Below are positions 33,120 to 42,988 of a stretch of DNA of 64,000 bases, piece after piece. How positions within the stretch are numbered: position 1 is the first letter of the stretch; every line of letters starts with the position of its first letter. The notes beneath the pieces were generated by a model. The model worked only from the letters and a program-made list of their open reading frames with translations, was not told the origin of the DNA and did no database searches. The translations under genes were made by a program, and so were the position numbers. The stretch lies in contig NC_089035.1 in NCBI RefSeq assembly GCF_034140825.1, forward strand, positions 7,054,001-7,118,000, in the 5' to 3' direction. This DNA comes from Oryza sativa Japonica Group (Eukaryota; Streptophyta; Magnoliopsida; Poales; Poaceae).

Positions 33120-33833
33120 TTAGAAGAAGCGAAACGATGGAAGCATAAATTTGTAAACGAACAGCAGCACGATTTCCGCAGCAAGTATCCACAGTAGAAT
33201 ACCAAGCAGGCGAGGCGGCGGCGGCGGCGGCGGCGGAGCCCAACGACGACGACGACGACGACGACGAGGAGGAGGCTGCGTCGACGACCGCGACGATGCC
33301 CGGAGCTTGCCATCGTCAACCGCGGCCATCTGCGCCCCGCGGCGCTCGTCGGCCGCCGCCGCGAGCTGCTGTCGCTGATCGCTCTCCTCTTTGAGCCGCC
33401 GCTCCTCCTCGAGTCTCGCCACGAACTTCTGCCTCCGGTGCTCGGGCATGCGGCGCCAGTACTCCTCCCTCACCCTGGCGATCAGCGACCGGACCTCCTC
33501 CCTGTCGCCGGCGCCGTACTCCGGCCACCGCGCCATGCCGCGGTCCCGCAGGAGCCTCTCCTCGTACCACGTCCTCAGCTCCTTGGCGTCGAGGTCGTAG
33601 ACGATCCAGTAGCCGAGGCGCGTCATCCTGATGAGCCGCCGGTGCGCCTGCGACCACACGCCGTAGTCGTTCCTGATGAGGAAAGACGAGCGGGCGGCGA
33701 ACTTCCTCCGGTATATGTGGAGCCCGAAGCTTTTCGACGGCCACCCGCCACGGATGAGCCGCAGCAGCCGCCGCCGCCGCCGCCGCCGCCTCCTCTCATT
33801 GCTTCCTTTTCGTTGATGATCCGAGCTGTCCAT
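33120..33833 (-). CDS. Orphan Arg-rich protein with C-terminal membrane anchor (237 aa)
   Basis: I do not recognise this gene. One uninterrupted frame starts MDSSDHQRKG, followed at once by a run of nine or so arginines. A moderately conserved-looking middle (WSQAHRRLIRMTRLGYWIVYDLDAKELRTW in part; WPEYGAGDREEV; RVREEYWRRMPEHRRQKF) comes next, then a coiled-coil-like charged stretch, a second Pro/Arg-rich run and a final hydrophobic helix (about residues 208-229) with a short polar tail. That arrangement would suit a tail-anchored membrane protein. TATATA lies directly at the start codon, so the true transcript start, and perhaps the ATG, is uncertain. The stop sits at the edge of a dispersed repeat. 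It could be an Oryza-specific gene or a chance frame in GC-rich DNA. Confidence 0.5.
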   Translation of the reverse strand: MDSSDHQRKGSNERRRRRRRRRLLRLIRGGWPSKSFGLHIYRRKFAARSSFLIRNDYGVWSQAHRRLIRMTRLGYWIVYDLDAKELRTWYEERLLRDRGMARWPEYGAGDREEVRSLIARVREEYWRRMPEHRRQKFVARLEEERRLKEESDQRQQLAAAADERRGAQMAAVDDGKLRASSRSSTQPPPRRRRRRRRWAPPPPPPPPRLLGILLWILAAEIVLLFVYKFMLPSFRFF

Positions 33834-34014
33834 ATATAAGTGTATTGCGGTGTCCGAAATTCGAAAGAATCATGGCCTTGTGAAATTAATCATCGATATA
33901 TACGAATATATGTTGCCATCTCGGTAGAATCGATCGATGGGCAGTATACCTAGCTTCATACGTCACGATTGGATTGCGTAATAAGCACAGTCATATGAAG
34001 GTTGTGAAACCGAA

Positions 34015-35804
34015 CACTGGTAGAGAAACCATCTTTGGTTGGTCAACCCAAATCCATAATAGTCCCGGTTCCATTAAAAACCAGGAATAAAAATAATTTT
34101 TAGTCCCGGTTAATAAGAGAAAGATCTTTAATCCCGGTTGTTGTTACCAACCGGGACTAAAAATCATCTTTAGTCCCGGTTGGTAACTTCAACCGGGACT
34201 AAAGTTCATTTTTAGTCCCGGTTGATTACATGTCAGGCCGTGTCAGGGCCCTATGATCTTTAGTTCCGGTTAGTAACACCAACCGGGACTAAAAACCTAT
34301 TTTTAGTCCCGGTTGGTGTTACTAACCGGGTTTTTAGTCCCAGTTGGTGTTACTAACCGGGAATAAAAATCAAAACACACTATATAATCCATAGTACCGA
34401 TCCTCTTTTCCCGTCCACACAACAAACTCCTCCCTCTATCTCTTTTTTTCCTCTCTAACTTCTTATCTCTTTCCTTATCTCTAACTCCCCTCCTCTCCTT
34501 CTTTTTTTCCTTCACCACTATGCAGGCGGCCGGTGCGGAGGCGGCGACGCGGGGGACGGCGCGGAGGCGGCCTGCGCGGCGGCCGGCGTGGCGGCGCGGG
34601 GGGCTGCGCGGCGGCGGCGGTGGGCGGCCTGTATAGATGGCCATGTGGGCCGCCCGGCACGGCACGGCCCAGGCCCGGCCGTGCCTGGGCCGAGGCTTGT
34701 CGGGCCGGCACGGCCCGACCAACGCACCGGGCCGTGCCGTGCCAGCCCACGTGCCGCACTCACAGCCCAGGCACGGCCCAACACGCCTCGGGCCGTGCCG
34801 GGCCGACCCGAAGGCACGATGGGCCATCGTGCTTTTCCTCAGAATAAGTCTAAATTTTCTCCCTCCTATTGGGCTGTGACATTGTATAGCTAAAAAAAGT
34901 CTATTTTACCTCCCTCTTCTTTGTGCTGTGGTATATAAATAGCTAAAATAAGTCTATTTAAGGTTCCTATTCTTTAGACATTGACATTTATATGTCTATT
35001 TTTAGTCCCTATACTTTGTGTACCGGGCCTGGCCTGCCAGCCCATCGTGCCGGGCCGGCCCGACCGTGCCGGGCCAGCCCAGCGTGCTGGTGGGGAGGCC
35101 CAGGCACGGCCCGACAGTCGGGCCGGGCCGGCACGGGCCCGACCCAAGTCGGGCCGTGCCGTGCTTGGGCCGGGCCAAAAAGGCGTGCCGTGGGCCGGGC
35201 CTTCGGGCCTCGGGCCTTATGGCCAACTATAGCGGCCGGCGCGGCGGCGGCGGCTGCGGTGGGCGGCCGCTCGGCGGTGACCGGCGCGGCGGTGGCCGGC
35301 CGGCGCGGAGGGGAGGAGGGGAGGCGGCAGTGGCCGCCGGCCAGATTTTTTTTTCTTTTTTTCTTTTGAGATGTGAATCTGTGATGTATTTTTATGTGAG
35401 ATGTGAATCTGTGATGAATTTTTTAGAACCCTGTGATGTGATTTTTTTAAGAGTTTGTGTGTATTTGGAGATGATTTGTTTGAGGATTTGGAGATGTTCT
35501 GTAATATGTGATGATTTGGATATGGGAGGGGATGGTGTGAAATTAATATTCAATATTAAAAGCAGAAAAAAAAAGAAAAAATATCTTTAGTCTCGGTTGG
35601 TGTTATCAACCGGGACTAAAGATGCTCCCATCTTTAGTCCCGGTTGGTAACACCAACTGGGACTAAAGATTGATTTTTAGTCCCGGTTATTTTTAACCGG
35701 GACTAAAGATAACGATCTTTAGTCCCGGATTCGTAGTCCCGGTTGGAAAACCGGGACTACAAGGGGGTTACGAACCGGGACTAAAAAGCATTTCTCCACC
35801 AGTG
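34015..35804. mobile_element. Non-autonomous CACTA (En/Spm) element, 1790 bp
   Basis: Ends CACTGGTAGAGAAA and TTTCTCCACCAGTG are inverted repeats starting with CACT, flanked by the 3-bp duplication GAA (34012-34014 and 35805-35807). Both subterminal regions are arrays of tagtcccggttggt and its complement aaccgggacta (34055-34360 and 35585-35785), the classic CACTA subterminal binding-site arrays. The interior holds a GC-rich stretch with an ATG-led frame (34519 onward) that is split by another element; no transposase. 33834-34014 before it is plain intergenic DNA. Confidence 0.9.
34632..35231. mobile_element. hAT-like element nested in the CACTA element, about 600 bp
   Basis: Ends tatagatggccatgtgggcc and ggccttatggccaactata are imperfect inverted repeats. 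They are flanked by gcggcctg (34624-34631) and gcggccgg (35232-35239), an 8-bp duplication with one mismatch, though the GC-rich context makes chance similarity possible. Subterminal regions are dense in ggcacggccc and gggccgtgccg motifs; the centre is AT-rich with aagtctattt repeats. A relative is at 8690-8880. Confidence 0.65.
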
Positions 35805-36074
35805 GAATCTCCCTTGGGATGAAAAAGCTACCCCTGTCATATAGAAGGGTTTTTTTTCCCGGCGAGCCGTGCCATGATTCCTCGCAATTCTTTTTAATAG
35901 ATTAAATCGGTCTCTACATCTAAACGGAAAATAGATACTAAACACCGGAACCTGATAAAGGTACTAAACACTTGTTCCAACATATAGTTCAGAGCATTGG
36001 TGCTCCAGTACATGCTCAATGGCAGCTTAGACAAGCTCCTACACTCTCAAGGCACAAGTTATTTGGGGTTGTTA

Positions 36075-36715
36075 GAGCAAATATAGTAGATATAATCAGC
36101 GGGCGGTAGTACTATTCATCTAAGATAAATCCTAGATGGAAGAGTAAGAAAATAGGAGAGAGAGTAACCAGCACTTAATCTATCACCCGGCTACAGCGAT
36201 AGTAAAAAGCAGCATGACCAATCGTCATCCATGCATGCTGCAACTGTAAGCTTTTCCCACCATTTGCACGCTTCCCAATTGCCTCGATGAGACAGAGAAT
36301 AGATATTGTGAGAGGTGGGAAGTACTGTAAGGTACCCACAATGGTTATCTATAGGCTCTCTATAAAAGATCCATGTCAGCATATTTTTCTACTTGAAAGA
36401 GATTAAAGAAGAGAGAGCAAAGCTATCTACTAACCTGGAGATAGTCTATAGAGAAAAATGAGGCAATATATTAGAGAGCTATAGATACCCATGTAGACAT
36501 ACTATTGAGATGGTTTACTATTTATTGCTGAGATGTACATGTTTTATAGATAGCACCTTACTTTACCATTGCGGGTGCTCTAAGGAGTATAAATAATTTT
36601 TAGAAACCCGTGTATAATAATTTAGTACTAGCTAACTATTTGTTAGTATTGGATATAATTTTTGCTGAGTTAGATCTTTTATAGCCGGTTGCCGGCTATA
36701 CTATTAAACCTGCTC
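36075..36715. mobile_element. Tourist-like MITE (outer) in the kinase pseudogene
   Basis: Ends gagcaaatatagtag and ctattaaacctgctc are imperfect inverted repeats, flanked by TTA (36072-36074 and 36716-36718), the PIF/Harbinger-type duplication. It lies within the kinase exon of the pseudogene and is itself interrupted by 36331-36580. Confidence 0.8.
36331..36580. mobile_element. Tourist-like MITE (inner), nested
   Basis: Ends ggtacccacaatggtt and accattgcgggtgctc, flanked by TAA at 36328-36330 and 36581-36583. Interior has paired tatctata motifs. It sits inside the outer MITE and is younger than it. Confidence 0.8.
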
Positions 36716-37033
36716 TTATAAAGGTCAGACATCATGCTAGATGTGTCGATGGCGATGGAGTATCTTCACCATGAGCATTATGAGATTGTCCAGCACTGTG
36801 ACCAGAAGCCTAGTAATGTGCTATTTGACGAGGAAACGACGGTGCATGTGGCGGACTTTGGCATCGCAAAGCTGCTGCTGGGTGATGACACCTCCAAGAT
36901 CACCAATCACGGCAAGCATGCCCACCAGGTACTAACATAATACATTTTAATTTCCATAAACAAATTGACTGACTGGAATATATCATCATGGATATTACTT
37001 TTGTTAGATTATCAATCATGCATAAAAAATTTG

Positions 37034-38228
37034 GGGTAATTGTGTTTCTGCCCTTGCTTTACGATTCAATTGTGATTTTATCATGTATTTTAGGGTTTGT
37101 GATTTTTACACCTATTTTTTTAAATGAAACAGCCTTCTGCTACTAGGTTTGACAGAAGTCTGGTGGGCCGGAATTTTCGAATTAAACAAAAAAAGAAAAT
37201 GTTATTATAATTTGTGAATGACTATGCTACCCTTGGTTCAATGAAGAGCCAAATCCCCCAATCCCTTACTACTACCTCCGTCCCGTTCTAGAATACTTGT
37301 TGCTTTAAGTTTTTGTTTGTAAAGTTTGATCATTCGTCTTATTCAAAATATTATGGAATTATTATTTATTTTTTTGACTTGCTTTATTATCAATATTACT
37401 TTAAGTATGACTTATCATTTTTTATATTTGCACTAATTTTTTAAATAAGACGAATGGTGAAACATCGAAAGAAAAAAGTCAAAGTGACAACTATTATGGG
37501 ACGTAGTATTTCCGATTTCCAATCCAAAACCCTAGCTGGGTTGCAAGCGGCGGCGGCGGCGCACGCGACAAGCGGCGGTGCGGGCCAGCGCGCGGCGGCC
37601 CCGCGGGTGCATGCGTAGGGAGGCGCGGTGGCCGGCGGCCCCGCGGCCAGCGCGCGGCGGAGAGGAGCGGCGGCTCCGTCGGCCAGTGAGCCAGCGAGCC
37701 AGCAAGCAGCGAGCAGGGAAGCTTGGCGGCAGGATGGCGCAGCGTATGGGAAGGCGGCGAATCTGGCGCAGCGCCACGGGAAGGCGGCGGCGAAGGCTGC
37801 GGCGAGGCAGCTCCTGTACAACGCACGGGCAAGCGAGCAGCGAGCAGCATGGTGCGGCAAGCCGGCAATAGCGACGCACGGCGAGCAGCTCGTCCACAAA
37901 GACAAACAATGCCATGTCGTTTGCTGCTTGATTTTCCTTTTATTTTTTTCCCCATCTCATCACTTGCGACGAATTTGTGATGAATCTTTGTGCTAAAGTT
38001 CTGCAACCGTGCGAATTGTGTGGAAATGCTATCAAAATTCTAAAAGAATTGGACAAATGTTCAAGGGTATACATGTCTTTTTACGAGTGAATTGACACTG
38101 TTAACTGATGATAACAGAATAGGGGTAAACTGAAGCTTCGTTTGAGAAAAGTAAGGGCAAAAATACACCCTAAAAAAGGAGTAAAATCATAATTAGAATA
38201 CAAAGTAGGGGTAAGTACACAATTACCC
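37034..38228. mobile_element. MULE with GC-rich internal sequence (Pack-MULE candidate)
   Basis: Ends gggtaattgtgtttctgccc and, at the right, gtaagtacacaattaccc are inverted; the similarity extends with mismatches for about 75 bases on each side, typical of long-TIR Mutator-like elements. An aaaaattt direct repeat of 8-9 bp flanks the insertion in the intron of the kinase pseudogene. Inside, 37545-37910 is strikingly GC-rich with open frames and splice-like context, as in elements that carry captured host exons. I could not identify the donor gene. A Stowaway MITE (37275-37503) lies inside it. Confidence 0.75.
37275..37503. mobile_element. Stowaway MITE inside the MULE
   Basis: Left end cctccgtcccgttctagaat, right end ctattatgggacg, TA on both sides; inner gatcattcgtcttattcaaa / aaataagacgaatggtgaaa pairing is shared with the elements at 41754, 48382 and 52517. 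Confidence 0.75.
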
Positions 38229-38675
38229 GAAAAATTTTGTTTCTGAATCTCCTGAGCAAAGTACGGATCACTCGGAAAGGCGTCGTGCAAGAGCGACGTG
38301 TTCAGCTTCGGAATCATGCTCCTTGAAGTCTTCACTGGAAAGCGACCTACGGATCGATCGTTTGTTCGTTGGAGAAGTGACCATTAGGCAGTGGGTCAAT
38401 CAAGCATTTTCGGCGAAGCTTGTTCATGTTCTGGACGACAAGCTACAGCTAGATGAGTCCTCTATCGAAGACCTGAATCACCTTCTTTTGCCAATATTTG
38501 AGGTTGGTTTGCTCTGCTCAAGTGACTCGCCTGACCAGAGGATGTCAATGGCCGATGTGGTGGTGACACCGAAGAAGATTAGAAAGGATTATGAAAAAAA
38601 TTGGCATTATATTAGAGGATGTCAAATTGTCAATGGCCGATGTTGTGGTGACACTGAAGAAGATTAGAAAGGATT

Positions 38676-41600
38676 ATGAAAAAAGAAATTGACATTAGAT
38701 TAGCTGCCGTGCAGAGTTGTAGGCAATCATTGGTTGGCGTTGATGGACCGCGTTGGTTTGATACAGCCAATGAAGGCTGTTTACCAGCAGTCCTGCACAC
38801 GGCGGAGTTGTTGATCATCTCGCTGACAGTGACAGCCCTTGCAGCAGGTGCCTCTTCTTCTCCATCTCCATCCATCAACAGCAGCAGCGGCGGCGGCGCC
38901 GCAGCCGACCTCGCGGCGCTGCTGGCTTTCAAGGCCCAGCTCGCCGATCCTCTCGGCGTCCTCGCCGGCAGCTGGACGACCAACGTCTCCTTCTGCAACT
39001 GGGTCGGCGTCTCCTGCAGCCGCCGCCGCCGGCCGGAGCGCGTCACCGGCCTGTCGCTGCCGGACGCGCCGCTCGGAGGGGAGCTCACCGCCCACCTCGG
39101 TAACCTCTCATTCCTCTACACCCTCGACCTCACCAACACCAGCCTCGTCGGCCCCGTCCCCGCCGACCTCGGCAGGCTACGCCGGCTACGGAGTCTCCTC
39201 CTCGGCGACAACCTGCTATCGGCTGCCATCCCACCCGCCATAGCCAACCTCACGATGCTCGAGCTCCTTCACCTGGGCAACAACAACCTCTCCGGGGAGA
39301 TCCCGCCCGACCTGCTGCACGGCATGCGCCGCCTCTCGAGGATCGCTCTGCACATGAACCAGCTGACCGGAGACCTGCCGCCGCTTCTGTTCAACGGCAC
39401 GCCCTCGCTGACGTTCGTCAACCTCGGGAACAACAGCCTGACGGGCGGCGTACCGCACGGCGTGGCGTCGTCGCCGTCGTCGCTGCCGATGCTCGAGTAC
39501 CTCAACCTGCGCGGCAACCGCCTCGCCGGCGCGGTGCCGCCGGCCGTCTACAACATGTCGAGGCTGCGAGGGTTGGTGCTCTCGCACAACAACCTGACAG
39601 GGTGGATCCCGACGACGAGCAACGGGAGCTTTCACCTGCCGATGCTGCGCACGTTCTCCATCAGCTCCAACGGCTTCGCCGGCCGGATTCCGGCAGGGCT
39701 CGCGGCATGCCGATACCTGCAAACCCTGTCCATTTCGTCGAATAGCTTCGTGGATGTCGTGCCGGCATGGTTGGCTCAGCTGCCATACCTCACTGAGCTT
39801 TTCTTGGGTGGAAATCAGCTCACTGGCTCTATCCCTCCTGGTCTCGGCAACCTCACCGGTGTTACCTCGCTGGACCTCTCCTTCTGCAACCTGACCGGTG
39901 AAATTCCTTCAGAGTTAGGCCTTATGAGAAGTCTCTCAACTCTGCGTCTCACATACAACCAGCTGACAGGTCCAATCCCAACTTCTCTTGGGAATTTATC
40001 GCAATTATCTTTCCTAGATTTGCAGATGAATCAATTGACTGGGGCAGTGCCAGCAACACTAGGCAATATCCCAGCTCTCAACTGGCTCACTCTGTCACTG
40101 AATAATCTAGAGGGGAACCTTGGCTTCTTGTCTTCCCTTTCTAATTGCCGACAAATTTGGATCATTACCTTGGATTCAAATTCTTTCACCGGGGATCTTC
40201 CCGATCATACCGGCAACCTGTCTGCGCAATTGAGTATATTTTCCGCGAGCGAAAATAAGCTAACAGGTGGGCTCCCATCGTCACTGTCAAATTTGAGCAG
40301 TCTTGAACAGCTACAACTTCCTGGAAACCAGCTCACTGGGCCAATCCCAGAATCCATCACCATGATGCCAAATCTCGTAAGGCTAGATGTGTCTAGCAAT
40401 GATATCTCAGGCCCTATCCCGACTCAGATTGGCATGCTCAGCAGCTTACAGAGATTGGATCTCCAGAGAAACAGATTATTTGGCTCCATACCAGATAGCA
40501 TCGGCAACCTGAGTGAATTAGAACACATCATGTTGTCCCATAACCAACTGAACTCAACAATACCTGCAAGCTTCTTCAACCTTGGCAAACTGGTGCGACT
40601 AAATCTTTCTCACAACTCCTTCACTGGTGCACTACCAAATGATCTTAGCAGGCTAAAACAAGGTGATACAATTGATTTATCGTCCAATTCTTTGCTTGGA
40701 AGTATCCCAGAATCATTTGGACAAATCAGGATGCTGACCTACCTAAATCTATCGCACAACTCATTTGGAGACTCAATACCGTACTCATTTCAAGAGCTTG
40801 CTAACTTGGCAACATTGGACCTCTCCTCCAACAACCTCTCTGGTACCATACCAAAATTCCTTGCAAATTTCACATACTTGACAGCCTTGAATCTGTCCTT
40901 CAATAGGCTAGAAGGCCAGATACCAGATGGTGGTGTTTTCTCAAACATTACGCTACAGTCCTTGATCGGGAATGCTGCATTATGCGGTGCTCCACGTCTA
41001 GGATTTTCACCATGTCTTCAGAAGTCTCACTCAAACAGTAGACACTTCCTAAGATTTCTACTTCCAGTTGTCACCGTAGCATTTGGCTGTATGGTTATTT
41101 GCATTTTCCTAATGATCAGAAGGAAAAGTAAGAACAAGAAAGAGGATTCAAGTCACACTCCAGGCGATGACATGAATCATTTGATAGTCACCTACCATGA
41201 GCTCGCTCGTGCCACCGATAAATTTAGCGATGACAACTTATTGGGGAGTGGGAGCTTCGGAAAAGTTTTCAAGGGCCAACTGAGCAGCGGTTTGGTGGTT
41301 GCGATAAAAGTTCTAGATATGCACCTGGAAGAAGTGGCCATTAGAAGCTTCGATGCCGAATGCCGTGTGCTTCGCATGGCTCGGCACCGGAACCTGATAA
41401 AGGTACTGAACACCTGCTCCAACATGGAGTTCAGAGCACTGGTGCTTCACTACATGCCCAATGGCAGCTTAGACATGCTCCTGCACTCTCAAGGCACAAG
41501 TTCTTTGGGGTTGTTGAAGAGGTTGGACATCATGCTAGATGTGTCGATGGCGATGGAATATCTTCACCATGAGCATTATGAGGTTGTCCTACACTGTGAC

Positions 41601-42445
41601 CTGAAGCCTAGCAATGTGTTATTTGATGAGGAAATGACGGCGCATGTGGCGGACTTCGGCATCGCAAAGTTGCTACTGGGTGATGACACGTCAAAGATCA
41701 CGGCAAGCATGCCTGGAACATTTGGGTACATGGCACCAGGTACTAATATAATACTCCATCCGTATTTTAATGTATGATGACATTAACTTTTTTAACAAAT
41801 GTATGATCATTCGTCTTATTCAAAATTTTTATGCAAATATAAAAATACTTGTGTCATGCTTAAAGAACATTTGATGATAAATCAAGTCACAATAAAATAA
41901 GTGATAATTACATTTTTTTAATACGACGACGGATCAAACGTTGATAAAAAAAAGTTAACAGCGTCATGCATTAAAATATGGAGGGAGTAAATTTTAATTT
42001 CCATAAACCCATTGACTGACCGGAATATATCATCATGGAGATTACTTTAGTTAGATTATCAATCATTCTTAAAAAATTTTGTTTCTGAATTTCCTGAGCA
42101 GAGTACGGATCACTCGGAAAGGCGTCGCGCAATAGCGACGTGTTCAGCTTCGGAATCATGCTCCTTGAAGTCTTTACTGGAAAGCGACCCACGGATCGTT
42201 TGTTCGTTGGAGAAGTGACCATTAGGCAGTGGGTCAATCAAGCATTTCCGGCGAAGCTTGTTCATGTTCTGGACGACAAGCTACAGCTAGATGAGTCTTC
42301 TATCCAAGACCTGAATCACCTTCTTTTGCCAATATTTGAGGTTGGCTTGCTCTGCTCAAGTGACTTGCCTGACCAGAGGATGTCAATGGCCGGTGTTGTG
42401 GTGACACTGAAGAAGATTAGAAAGGATTATGAAGAAAAAAATTGA
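38676..42445 (+). CDS. LRR receptor-like kinase, subfamily XII type (Xa21/FLS2-like), 1135 aa as modelled
   Basis: Cell-surface receptor kinase of the group that often acts in pathogen sensing. Exons 38676-41739 and 42102-42445 (CCAG/AG within MAPEYG). Order: hydrophobic stretch [14 protein letters not shown] (about residues 46-59, signal-like), LRRNT with [12 protein letters not shown] and [10 protein letters not shown], roughly two dozen LRRs (about 100-760), transmembrane helix (about 790-813), kinase with [17 protein letters not shown] lysine, HCDLKPSN and DFGIAK. Cysteine before the catalytic aspartate makes it a non-RD kinase, as in Xa21. The only ATG in frame ahead of the LRRs (38676) lies in the former 3' tail of the upstream pseudogene, so the first 40 or so residues may be unnatural or the true start may be in an upstream exon. 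A MITE occupies the intron. Confidence 0.9.
41754..41987. mobile_element. Stowaway MITE in the LRR-kinase intron
   Basis: Left end ctccatccgtattttaatg, right end cattaaaatatggagggag, TA on both sides. It makes up about two thirds of the intron. The pseudogene copy of this intron lacks it, so it inserted after the duplication or was never in that copy. Confidence 0.85.
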
Positions 42446-42988
42446 CATTAGATTAGCTGCCGTGCAGAGTTGTAGCCAATGATTGGTTGGTGTTATTGAT
42501 ATTATGGTTTTGTTTGCTTATGCTATAGAAGAATAGCGTCAGCGGCAGAGGATTTATACAGCATTTTTGCCTACTCTTCTTTAAATCTCATCGACTTTTT
42601 ATGCATGTTAGTTGTTGAATTCAGTGCGTTCAGCTGCTTTGGAAGCACATATTTCAACCACATGAAGTTACAGAATCGCTTGTACAAACATTCAGAGATA
42701 CAGACACAAGTAGAACAACTTGAGCAATATTTTCCTTGGCATTAAACATGAAACAAATCTCTACACAGATATTGATGCTCAGCTCTGCTTGGTACTGCAA
42801 TTGCGCTTAAAACAATTGCTACCATAGCAGCAAGTGTTTCTCTTTTCCAGTGTTTTTTTCATGGATCAGCCAAAGCATACAAAGGTTGATCCAAATGACA
42901 GAAGACAAATTTTCTGGGATGCCCGGTGTTTTGCCGGGTGATGTTACTGGATCCAGGACCATGTCAAAAGGACCGTGCCTGATCCACA
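42446..42988. other. Convergent 3' region between the LRR kinase and Mpv17 genes
   Basis: Presumed overlapping or adjacent 3' untranslated regions of two convergent genes. The first 60 bases repeat the 3' tail seen behind the pseudogene (gattagctgccgtgcagagt). No other feature seen. Confidence 0.5.

Larger units (their letters stand above)
35943..38743 (+). pseudogene. 5'-truncated LRR receptor-kinase copy, broken by insertions
   Basis: Segments 35943-36074, 36719-37033 and 38229-38743 match the kinase part of the gene at 38676-42445 in order: caccggaacctgataaagg, then [20 protein letters not shown], then the last exon from YGSLGKAS onward and the former 3' untranslated region. All extracellular LRRs are missing. 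The catalytic-loop CDLKPSN reads CDQKPSN, the activation-segment frame is disturbed near [13 protein letters not shown], and the last exon has an inserted GATC that shifts the frame at GKRPT(D)RSF. The end of the exon is also duplicated in tandem (about 38537-38690). Three nested or separate transposons interrupt it. Confidence 0.88.

Noticed and set aside
34481-34893. Several overlapping frames in both strands
   Set aside because: Generated by ggcacggccc repeats of the hAT-like element and the GC-rich CACTA core.
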